The translations under genes were made by a program, and so were the position numbers. This document shows, one piece after another, positions 39,384-49,600 of a DNA stretch of 64,000 nt (positions within the stretch are counted from its first letter, which is position 1; every line of letters starts with the position of its first letter). This DNA is from Dipylidium caninum (taxonomy: Eukaryota > Platyhelminthes > Cestoda > Cyclophyllidea > Dipylidiidae), in contig QEYB01000003.1 in the NCBI GenBank assembly GCA_017562135.1, positions 186,001 through 250,000 on the forward strand, read 5' to 3'. The notes below the pieces were generated by a model. The model was not told the origin of the DNA. It worked only from the letters and a program-made list of their open reading frames with translations, and ran no database searches.

Positions 39384-40062
39384 GGATTCATCTGTTTGTT
39401 TCGGTATCTCCAATTTTTCAGACAACTGATTAACTAATAGAGCCTTCTTCTACTCACTATTTAAAGTGTTGCTACTTTTTGCTCGTGGTAATAATCCTAT
39501 ACAGAGGTGGGTCTTTCGTTTCCGAACAATTCTAAGGCGACTTCGACGTTCAGAAATGACCGTTTATGGGATGTCAATAAAGTTACCTAGGTTTTACACG
39601 AATTAGACCTAATGTGGCAGTTAGCCAACCTGATCCGTTGCCCCGATTTAGCAAATCGGAAAAGTTGGAAGAGTTTTTTTTAATTTAACCCATGTGGGGA
39701 GGAATTCGTTAAGAATCCATCTGAAATGTCACAAAATACAGGGTAGTTGGATTTCCGGAAGTATGACTCAGTTGTCAGTATCACTACTCCATTCGTATGC
39801 TTGTTTGGGAACGTACCTGTTTGTGTCGAGAGGTTCTATTCCAGTAACGAGAAAGGGTGGGGGATAGAGGCAAGGGGCCTCTCACGAATAGTTGCCTTCT
39901 GCATCACCTCAAAATCAGATGTCCGGGGTCGTCATGTATATCAGCCGCCTAAATGTTACGGTGGAAAATATGCCAGGGTGGGTGTCTACCTTGATCTAAT
40001 GCCAACTATTTGGAAGCACAAGAGATACTGATTGGTTTTGACGTTCTAGTTGTCCTTTTCGG
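39384..40062. other. Convergent spacer between DARS1 and the MTFR1-like gene
   Basis: About 680 bp between two tail-to-tail genes holds their 3' ends. Apart from the DARS1 AATAAA, I see only an unremarkable plus-strand open frame at 39747-40031. Confidence 0.5.
39576..39581 (+). promoter_or_regulatory. Candidate polyadenylation signal of DARS1
   Basis: AATAAA lies about 190 nt after the DARS1 stop on the sense strand, with T-rich and GT-containing sequence downstream. Confidence 0.55.
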
Positions 40063-41465
40063 TTAGTTCATTCTACGCCATGGGGTCGACCGCAGCATGT
40101 GTTGGCCAAACGTCTAAAATAAATTCGGCATAGGGCAATCTTACCGGCAAAGAATCTCTTGCCTCGGGAATGCTTTGTTCACATGTAATGATGCAGCTTT
40201 TAGCGTCTCCTTCCCCCTCTTCCACTTTTGGACCTCTTAGAATTGCAAGAAAGGATGAAAATTTCGCGATCGGACAAAGCCTCATAATCTGGGTGGGAGA
40301 ATGACTTACAACGGTTCCATTTGCTCCTTCATATTCGTTGGTCGCAATTTAAATGTGCCTGATTTGAACTCCTTCACGACATCCGAAATTCGAACGCCTT
40401 TGGAAGAGAACTGAGGCTTTATGGGAAGCAAAGAGAGTCACTTCGGTCGCAAGATGAGTTGAGAGCACAAGCCTGGCGCAAAAAATACCTTATGATTGGG
40501 AATACTGGTTTTCGGGGTTATTACAGGCAGAGGCGGAGGAGGTGGTGGCGGCGGTGGCGGAGGACGTTGAAACACTGAAACTGTATTTGTTTTTGAGTGA
40601 AGGCCGTCTATCGAGACGCAAGAAGGAAATGAGATGAAGTATTCACAGCGGCAAGAGGCAGTGTCTCCTACACCTCCGCCCACTTCTTCCGTCATACATG
40701 CCACCTCTGTCGTACTTCGCCTTTTCGAAATTCTGACCTTTCCCACGCTCCACCCTCGAAGCCCAAAGTATTGCACAAGTCCTTCAACCAAGCAGTAGAG
40801 GTTTTTTTCAGTGACGGCTAGTCTCACATCCAGTGCGTCGCCTAAGAATTAAGAGAAAATTATCTAAAGTTTTGTTGCATATATACATGCATAGTTGCCT
40901 GCTACTGATGTCGAAGCAGTTTTACCACTTAAAATATGTTGCCACACCCTGGGTTATGTCCAACCATATCGATAAAAGCAATATCGATAAATCAACAATT
41001 ACCTTTTTGTCTAGTCGTGCTTTTTCCCTCAAAGCTATTCACCACATCAGGAGACGCCTTTATTATTCGATTTACATCCGTTCCGACGGCGGTAAAATTG
41101 CCAGAGGCTACCTTTTCCGATACCAGTCTAAGCCCGATATTTATATTCCACTGAGTTATGGGCTCAAATATCGCCAAATTGTAGCAAGTCAAAGCCGCAG
41201 ACACTCTTGAATGTTTCACAGAAACGGCACGAGAGTCTATAGACATACTCGACGCATTTACAATTAAGGTTTCCAGAGGAACTGGGCTGACACGAAAAAT
41301 TGGAGATGTATAACATCCGTGCATTGGTTGAGTAGTGGGCGCACAACCATAGCTTTCTTTTTTCCAAATAACTTTCTTATCACCAGTGAGGAAATTTATG
41401 GGACCAGAGCGTGAAACTGCTCTCGAACATTCGTATGCCATAAAATGACTCAAGAGTTTATCCAT
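40063..41465 (-). CDS. MTFR1: Mitochondrial fission regulator, MTFR1 family
   Basis: MTFR1, MTFR1L and MTFR2 act at mitochondria and influence their fission and fragmentation (family knowledge). Five exons join in phase: 41465-41003, 40841-40489, 40410-40310, 40280-40145 and 40113-40063, giving 367 aa. Three family blocks appear in the right order. KVIWKKESYG (31-40) corresponds to the VLWSRKPYG block of vertebrates. A run of about 11 prolines ending PPPLP lies at 248-259, followed by VVKEFKSGTFKLRPT (283-297). The C-terminal exon TFGQHMLRSTPWRRM matches the family's FGPHMLKPTGKM tail. The last match, in a 16-residue exon found only by phase, is the strongest support. Introns are 161, 78, 29 and 31 bp. 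The 29-bp intron ends in TTATGAG with no pyrimidine tract. Which family member it corresponds to is not resolved. Confidence 0.8.
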
Positions 41466-43229
41466 TTTTGAGCAATAGATTTTGTCGTGGTGAGTGTATT
41501 TGCATAATGGATGGGATGCAGACGCCGCCTACGGTGGTCGAACACAAAAATGGTTACGTAAGAAATATTAGAAAGCCATTCGTATCCGTCATTTAAGCTG
41601 TGTGAAACTCCCTAAGCTCCGCTTTTACAAATGTATTTAATGACTAACCCACTTAAAGAGAAATAAGAGTGGATTATGACTAGTGGTCCGAAAGTTTCAT
41701 AACTAACAAATTTAGTACGCGTCAGTCAAATTCACAAATACCGAGAAGGTGACGCAAATGTTAAAGCTTGTCTATGAGGCGGTATAGAGTCACAATATAT
41801 AATGGGACAGGATTTTACTTGATAAGCAACAGTATTGGAGCAATTGGTGAAGGTCAAGTCTTCCAACTGCCTGGAAAAATTCCGCACACCAGTATATAAC
41901 AGAACCGACATCACATAGGCAAAAGAAGCACATCCCAATACGGTGAACTAGAATAAAATAAGATTGCGTCTCTGGAAATTAAACTACATGAAAGTTTATA
42001 CAATGTGATCGTAGCACAACATCCTAATAATAGTCAAGTATAGCATATGCGCAAATATAACTATGTTAACACACCTATAGCTTGAAAGTAAAGAGTTTAC
42101 TAGAATTATAGAGTGTATAAAATGAGAATGGTGTGTGGCGAGAATTGCAGTCAACTACTAAGTATGAGGTGCACACATTGTCATACAGTCGCAATGTAGG
42201 CAGTACACTCACCAGTATATTTGGAGTCACGTAAAGAAATACATCCACTGACATGACAAGGTGGCGCGCCAAAACCCGGGAGACGGCACGTTCGAAGGCG
42301 CGGTAGATAGGTTACCGTTAGCAGCAACCCGAAAAATGCCTCAGAATGTAAAATGAAGAGCATAAGCAAACTTTGCATTAAAATTTTATTGCAAAACCGT
42401 TTTCAGTATTGAATCCAAAGAGTGTACATGGACATAAAAGAACCCCAACTCAATACAAAAAAATAAATTAAATTTATGTTAAACCAAATTTAATAGTTGC
42501 TTTATACGGTTTTGAAAAAAACAAATTTGTTTTACCTGTTAGTAGTGTTAACTTTTACAGATCTATCTAACGGTGCGTTTTCAAAAATGAGGTTGGACTT
42601 AAATACGCCGAGTGAACTTCAACATATCCTTTGCGAGGCAGGATTGTCCCACTTGTAAAACCTTCGGGCTACGCAACCGACACACTTGGGATGTCTACCT
42701 TCACGACCTTCGATTTATCGCCCAGATATATTCCAGCCGTTGTTTGTTCTTGTTTTTCGAAATATTATAATTTGTGGTTTAGTCCCGATGTCTCATCACA
42801 AAACAGTTTGTTTAACTGCTAGGCTATAACGCTGAAGTCGAAAGCCTACTAAAAATCATAATCCCATGTGCTGTAGTTCAGACACTCATATATATATAGC
42901 CTTATTTAATGAAAATTCTTCTTTCTTCCTCGTATTTGGTAACTGTTTTTCATTTGTATACAAACCAATTGTACATACGTATGCATAAGCGCTGAAATCC
43001 GGACTGCGCTCGAGTAGGTGTAATTTTAACTCCTTATTCTGAAATTTTCTCGTGTCTGCACCTATCCTGATAAAAACCTTATACGGCTGAGTTTTTTCGC
43101 TTCTACAAAAACTTGAACTATTTACCTCTTATAACTTCGCTTCAGTGTGGCATAAAACCAAACTATGCACTCGCTTTGTTCTTAAGACCACCGTTTCCTT
43201 AACTATCTTCTTAACACATACTTCAACAG
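41466..43229. other. Divergent spacer, MTFR1-like / IFT80
   Basis: This should contain the promoters of both genes and the first exon or exons of IFT80. A plus-strand ATG at about 42588 opens MRLDLNTPSELQH, which loosely recalls the IFT80 N-terminus. Its only donor gives a phase that does not join exon 43230, so it is not accepted. The region is otherwise AT-rich without recognisable features. Confidence 0.35.
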
Positions 43230-46200
43230 CAACATGCGTTGCGTGGATATCAAATGATGAGGTGATTTCAGCAGGTGATGATCACTGCTGCAAACTCTGG
43301 AGCCTTAGTAAGAATCGCCCTCAAGGCCTGATATCTCTTCCGGACGAACTTTTCCCGGTGGCCATATCTGCGTGCCCACCAAAATTGATTCCCGGAAGTA
43401 TGGGTAAAAGCGTGGTCGTCAATACGTTTGCGTTGTCATCTACTGATGGTATCCTCTGTCTTTAAATCCGATACCAATGTAACGTGGATTTATAGGCCGT
43501 TTTCACATAATTAATAAGGGAGGCAGGATCGAAAAAAGCGTTGAAGCACACCGAGGTGCTGTCTTAGGCCTCAGGTGGAGTTATGATGGCAATTCTTTCG
43601 CAACCTGTATGCTGTTTCCTTTTATATTAATTTGTTCAGGTGGTGAAGATGGACAGGTGAAAATCTGGTCTCGCACCGGTATGCTACGCTCAACACTAAC
43701 TCAAAAGAGTATGTTTGGAGTTATGCAAATTTAAACACGACACCTTTAAGACCTAGCTGTATATGCATTGGCATGGGGACCCAAGTCACAACAAATTGTC
43801 CACACTTCTGGAAAGCAACTTACTATCAGAACGATACGATCGAACGTCGAAGCCTTCACAGTATGCTGACAAAAGTCGGAGTTAAATACCATGATTATCT
43901 TCAATTTGCGAATGCTTTTACTGTTGCATTTAGTGGATGGCGCATGATGGGCTTATCTTGAAGGTCGATTGGAACCCAGTCAATGATATGCTCATATCAG
44001 GTGGCGAAGACTGCAAATACAAAAGTGTGGGATAGTTTTGGTCGTTCCTTATTCTCAAGTCAAGCATATGAATACCCAATCTCGTCGTTGGCGTGGAATC
44101 CTGATGGAAGCCGGTTTGTCGTCGGCAGTTACAATTTTATTCAGTTATGTGACAAGCTTGGTGTAAGTTAAAAACAATTAAACTCAATATTTTTTATATG
44201 GGATTCGAACTCAGTTTTAAATCATACAGCTCGATTCCTTATCACTTCTGTTAATGCGGTGACAGTTGGCTCTTTTCACAACTTCCAACATAGTGGTCTC
44301 ATAGCGCGCACAAGCCGGAGACTGGGACTTTTCTAGACGTAGCCTGGTCACCGGACGGAGCAAATTTGGCCGCTGTTGGAACCAACGGAAGTGTGGTGTT
44401 TGCTCAGCCTGTGGACTCCCGTATTGAGTGGGTTAACTTCGAAGCAGTGAAGATTGATGACTGCACTATCGCTGTCACAAACATTTTAGACGATTCTTAA
44501 TGAGAGTCTGCAACTACGCCAACAAATCCTCCATTTCTCATTGGCCTACGGTCACCTCATCGCATTAACTCTTAACAACTGCTACATCTACAAGTAGGTT
44601 TCGTTACTTACAGGATAGTATGTCAAGACTTCCTTGTTAACTCTTATTATCAGAGAGTTTCTACTAGTCTGGGAAAGGTCATTTTATATTATCTTAGGAG
44701 GGATATGTTGTTTGGCGTGGCATATGTAGGAAATCTCTGCATTCGATTTAAGAAATAGGGTGAATGCTTTTCAAACTGTAACGTTGGAAAAATTGCGAGA
44801 CATTTCCTTGTTAGTGTAAAAAACTTCAATACTCCGGTGATTTTGGATCTCAAGGATGCTGCGATCTCGCAAATCGTTCAGTCACAAGAGTAAGTTTTCC
44901 TTTTTTAGTACAGAAAACTGAAGTGGTAAGTGAAAGAATTTATAATTAAAGGGAAAGTGGACATCTATCTTCCATATAACTAAATCAACAAATTGATGAA
45001 TACCTGCGCTATTAATAGGTTCGAAATTGCTGTGCCAGTTTCTCTGAGTTTACTTACGCTAGATATGATAAAACCGAACAATTGTGGCATAATCAAGAAA
45101 AGCAATAAATAAATTAAAATTCTCAAATAGACACATCCTAACTGTTTTTTAAAAAAATGGATAAAACAACAATTGCGACAAGTGACATTAATCGGAACAC
45201 CCTGTCAGTGCTTTCACGACAGCAAGTGGGAACAGCAAATAATGGTAAAAGCACCAGCCGGAATTGAAAAGGGCTATAGGTCATGCCAAAACTAACATGC
45301 AATCCCCTTCCGATAACCCACCCATACACTGTTGACTCAAACTTGTGTTAGTGTCTTCATGTTGGTCGATTGGGGGAATTTACTGATCTATAACTATGGC
45401 GGAAGACAGATTTCTTCTGTGAGGGGCACCGCAGTGCGGACAGACCTTGTTTACCCCGGCTGCATTTCTCTCAGTGGGGAAACAATTGCCGCGAAGGATA
45501 ACGAGGATGAAAAGGGTACTAAGTTAGTTACTATCCCGTTAAATTTTATTCACGACTACAAGCACGTATTCTATCTTCAGCGATCCTTTTGTTCGAGGCG
45601 AATTCTGGCAAGCCAATTGGTGATGGGAAGCCGATAGTCCATGTGGTACGTCCAATTTCGTGTATCCTCAAGTTAAATTCTATTATTTTAGGTATTAATA
45701 AGGTTACCGAATTGAATATAATGAAGGGGTTCTCGAAATTTAATCTCAATGTTTTTATAGCCTATTCGCAATGGGATCATGGGGACCCGAGATCATTTCA
45801 CTGTACAAATAATTCGTGAATATATTCTAGTCAATAAGAAGTAGGAGCTGCATAAAAATGAGTTGCAAGTTCATGGTTTTTGGGAAATAAGCCAGGCAAC
45901 TCAGCATTAAAAAACAAATTTAACTTAAATCATTTTATTTCGCGCAGGCCGATGTTGTGATGTTGGGTTTGAATCAGAAAGATTCCGTAGTAGAAAGACG
46001 CCTAGCCGTTTTAGATAGAAACAGGGATCTCTCCTTTACCAAGTGCGTATATATGGACGCAGCAGACCCACAATCAAGCTAGGTAAATAAATTTCATTTT
46101 TGGTTGTGTTTTAACATGAGCATAGTCATTTGGTGTTTCTTGTGTAGGAAGCATGGTTTCAACATTCATCTGGTCCGAAACACAAAACTTCCTCGCTGCT

Positions 46201-47399
46201 ATTAAGCATGACAAGCTCACTACATGGTATTACCCAACCGTCTTCCTCGTAGATAAGGAGCTCGCCAACTTAACCATACAAGAAAAGAACATGTGAGCTA
46301 AAAAAAACATTGAAAACCTTCTTAGATAATAAGTTTACGAGTAGCGTCTTCATCAAATGTCACTTTGGATAATAGTACTGATTGTGGAAGCCGTGCTACT
46401 TTTACCACAGTTGCTCTTTATCTCTTTCTAGGGGAACTGGTGGAAAGTATTGCACCCTGAGTAGTTTTTATAATAATCAGATAGTCATTCGTCTTCCAGA
46501 AGGTACCACGGTTACGTCCACTATTTCACCTTACCCGACTCTCCTTTATACGTTTACATCAAAAAATAAATGGGCCCAAGCTACACGACTTTGTCGGAAT
46601 GCCAAGGTTAGTCACAAAAATCGTGCTAATTTTAAGGATCAATTGTTGTGGGCCTGTCTTGCCGGTTTGGCTACAATGACATTGCAGTTAGATCTCGCAG
46701 AAATTGCTTACGCAGCTCTAAACAAGGTATTACCGAATGTTGATGACTGACCAAGTTATCTAGCCGGATAAAGTCGAAAATATACAACGTATACGAGAAA
46801 TTGAATCTGGAGAGGCTCGAAACGCACACACATTACTCCTTGCAGGTAAGCAATCCTGAGACTTCATCAAGTATCTTTACCAATTACTCAGGCCTACCAA
46901 AAGAAGCCGAACAAACACTCCTGCAAGCTGATCTCAACTTCAGTGCGGTGATGCTAAATCTTTCCCAATTTAGGTGGGACAGGTAAGCACGCTTCCACAA
47001 AAAGATTTATACCAATTAGAGCGTTGGAACTAGCAAACAGTGACTTGTCAATCGCAATCGTACTATCAACACGGCACCACTATCTCTCCAGATTGGGGAG
47101 AGTGGAAAACCTACAAGCATTTCTAAATTACCAACACCAGGTAATATCTTGTCACTGCTTACCTAGGTACAAATACTGACCTAAGTGAAGAAAAAGTATC
47201 CTAGCCATAAGGAATACTATATAAGAAGAGGTCGTTGATAAAAAAATGCGGAAATTAAACTAAATTATTTTTTTTGCTCGTCGTCTCGTATTGTCGCTAT
47301 TTACTACATTGATAGAAGTTAATGGATGAAGATACGTTGAAGAGATCAATTACCGAAGAGTACCAAAAGGAAGCCAACCACGAGTCGCGAAGTCGCTAA
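43230..47399 (+). CDS. IFT80: Intraflagellar transport protein 80 (IFT80); N-terminus unresolved, three apparent frameshifts
   Basis: IFT80 is an IFT-B subunit needed to build cilia, made of WD40 propellers plus a C-terminal helical region. Exons: 43230-43448, 43496-43606, 43640-43708, 43751-43860, 43934-44162, 44294-44593, 44815-44889, 45352-45515, 45581-45645, 45948-46082, 46148-46292, 46432-46606, 46637-46726, 46764-46845, 46892-46982, 47020-47140 and 47319-47399. Matches to human IFT80 run from [45 protein letters not shown] and [13 protein letters not shown] to LWACLAGLA and [10 protein letters not shown]. All phases agree except for one extra base at 44021-44024 (AAAA), one extra base at 44495-44498, and one missing base near 46068. 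The first roughly 15 codons are not found. Introns go down to 30 and 33 bp. The gene is either a real copy with assembly indels or a decaying one. Confidence 0.92.
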
Positions 47400-47656
47400 C
47401 AGGCTCACGTCTGATGTTCTTCTTATTGCAAAAATAGAAATATCAAATGGGAACAAGGCAACGAATGAATTGTAAATGGCGTCACGGATAATAATTTCAG
47501 TCTTGAGTGTTTTTATGTAAGGCTAGGTACAATTCAAGTCGGCAGATAATCTGCACATAAGAAATATATAGGCACGCGGCAGTGAATAAAAAAAACTGAC
47601 AATGAACACTAGTCGAATGGCAGTGCTAAACAAATAACGTACGAATTTTACACAAT
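47400..47656. other. Convergent spacer IFT80 / p31comet, with IFT80 poly(A) signal
   Basis: 257 bp lie between two tail-to-tail genes. AATAAA at 47585-47590 on the plus strand, 188 nt after the IFT80 stop, is a reasonable poly(A) signal. No minus-strand AATAAA is seen for the convergent gene within this spacer. Confidence 0.5.
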
Positions 47657-48400
47657 TTAACATCCGTTGATAATTTTAGAACACGAGAACCACGCACGTT
47701 CAGCGTCCGTTTTAAAAAATTCCCCATCATGTGTGTCGTCATGGGGAACTGTAGTGGTGGCGTCACCAGTCGAAAGCTCCATGGTATTCTCAACCGATAC
47801 TATGTTCAAGACGTGAACCAACCCCTTGGGTTTAAAATCCGCTTTGGGAATAAAATCTCCGCAGCGAAAACGTCTGGTTGCCCTGAAATAAGTATGAAGA
47901 CGAGTCAGTGGGGCGGGCTTGAATATGTCGTCGAAGTGAGGATTCTCAATGAGGTTCTTAAAGAAACTTGGAAATTGCGGATCGGTGCAGGAAGTATCGT
48001 CAGAATCAAGTACGATGTCGCAATAGTGAAAGTTTAATAAGATCATGCGTATGGGTTTCTGAATGTTAGGCCCCAGGATTAGAAGGAATTGATCGATCGG
48101 AAAAGCCGAAAGTGCGCAAAGCTCCTTTTCGAGAGAAGACACGGAGGCAATGCAGGACTCTAACTTCCTATTCCGCAATGATGACTTAAAAATATAAAAA
48201 CAGAAGACACTTACGGATGCACCGTTGCTGTCGCCGCACTGCCTGTCAGTAAGCAGCTTAAAGTCGGGGAATTGTCCGGTGTTGTATAAAAAGAAGTGTA
48301 GAAATTTTATTACGAGGAGAGTCTTTTGGGACGACGATAAAAACGACTGCCCAACAGACAAATCCAAGGCCGTCACGGGAGCGACAGGGGCAGCCGACAT
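47657..48400 (-). CDS. MAD2L1BP: MAD2L1-binding protein (p31comet) homologue
   Basis: p31comet is a HORMA-fold protein that binds closed MAD2 and, with the AAA+ ATPase TRIP13, opens it to silence the spindle checkpoint. The open frame is 247 codons. It contains a 30-bp stretch at 48185-48214 with a perfect GTAAGT donor and a TATTTTTAAG acceptor, so I call two exons (48400-48215 and 48184-47657) and 237 aa. Similarity to human p31comet is low but collinear. There is an N-terminal helix (LLVIKFLHFFLYNTGQFP). A central RKLESCIASVSSLE..FLLILG block matches RKCQQALAELESVL..VLILLG. FKNLIENPHFDDIF matches FRAIFMADAFSEL. The end AWFSCSKIINGC matches the conserved WFQ...FKGF close. The start ATG is the first in frame. 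Because the 30 bp is in frame, retention would add 10 residues. Confidence 0.7.
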   Translation of the reverse strand: MSAAPVAPVTALDLSVGQSFLSSSQKTLLVIKFLHFFLYNTGQFPDFKLLTDRQCGDSNGASVSVFCFYIFKSSLRNRKLESCIASVSSLEKELCALSAFPIDQFLLILGPNIQKPIRMILLNFHYCDIVLDSDDTSCTDPQFPSFFKNLIENPHFDDIFKPAPLTRLHTYFRATRRFRCGDFIPKADFKPKGLVHVLNIVSVENTMELSTGDATTTVPHDDTHDGEFFKTDAERAWFSCSKIINGC

Positions 48401-49600
48401 TCGAACGACCGCGGCAAGTCTGGTGATTCAAATAAGTAACTAGAACAATGCACTGGTGTTATACATTCATTGCTGATTCGCGATCAAGATAAATTCATCG
48501 GAATAAGACAATCTTAATGAATGAGTGATTTTAACGCTAAATATGGATAACAGTAATAGGCAATAGAGTCTAGAAATGGCATAGAATTGTGTAAATGTGG
48601 TCAAAATTCTTTCCACATTGATATGACCGTTTCACCCAAGAACAAATCTTTTTCCATCTCGACGGAGTGGCTTAAGATAATTTTTTTAAACTCAGAAGTG
48701 GAAGTATTAGTTTAACTAGCAATGTGTTAGGTCACATTGACTGTTAAGATCGAGCATATCGCGTACACAGTCCATCAGACTGTGTTCGCTAACTGCTTTT
48801 CTCGGATTTTGGAAAAGATTCTTAACTTGTTTACTTGATGGAGGAATGAGACATATTGCTAAACTAGTACTCATTTGATATTTCCTTGTTTTGTTGATGT
48901 GTTGTTAAAATGCAGACGCCTTGATATTGTTTTCTTTTATAAGGATCCAATTCTTTACAATATATATGCAAGTCATTGGGGTCGAAGTGGCTTCGTCATC
49001 ACTTAAACGATCATTCGCTAATATGCAAAGGATCATGCTTACTAGTATTAATTGGAGCTTGTGATCTTTCCCATTCTGTGCCGATTGGGTAGGAACCCAT
49101 GAGTTCTAAATCGGCATGAAACATACATACCAGAAAGCGAGACAAAATCGGCTATAAATAAATCAAATTACCTAGGCCCTTTGTAAATCTCAATACATAA
49201 TTATTCTACAAAACTAATATCAAAATGTTCGAGTTAAACGGGATCTTTGATGACAAGAAAAATCATATGGCATTAGATGGTTCATTACGGCGAAGTTAGA
49301 CAGCAATCATCTTCCAGCTTCCCGACCTGTGTGAAATCTTGTGTTTCTATTATCCTACAATTTAGGTGAGACAAGCATTGATCAATGTCTGAACTCATCA
49401 ATAATACCAAGTCGCACGTATACATACACGCATATGTATTATATATATATATATATATCAAGGGATGGGTACACTTTGGCAGACATAAGCGGACAAAGAT
49501 GACGGTGGACGAAATGGAAGTGTGGGAAGATGCAGTAGCGGTAAGAAAGGAGCAGAGATCTTTAGGCTGATATCTAATCTCGAAAGGGAGGTGGATTAGT
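48401..49600. other. Spacer between NCK and p31comet
   Basis: No exon recognised. It should contain the NCK 3'UTR and the p31comet 5' region, both on the minus strand. A perfect (AT)9 run lies at 49441-49458. Confidence 0.45.
49441..49458. repeat. (AT)9 microsatellite
   Basis: Nine perfect AT units, preceded by ATT, lie in the spacer downstream of NCK. Confidence 0.9.

Noticed and set aside
40833..41210. Plus-strand 125-codon open frame
   Set aside because: It is antisense to exon 1 and intron 1 of the MTFR1-like gene and has no recognisable domain.
42588..42656. MRLDLNTPSELQH... as the first exon of IFT80
   Set aside because: It resembles the IFT80 start only loosely, and its sole donor leaves a phase that does not fit the exon at 43230.
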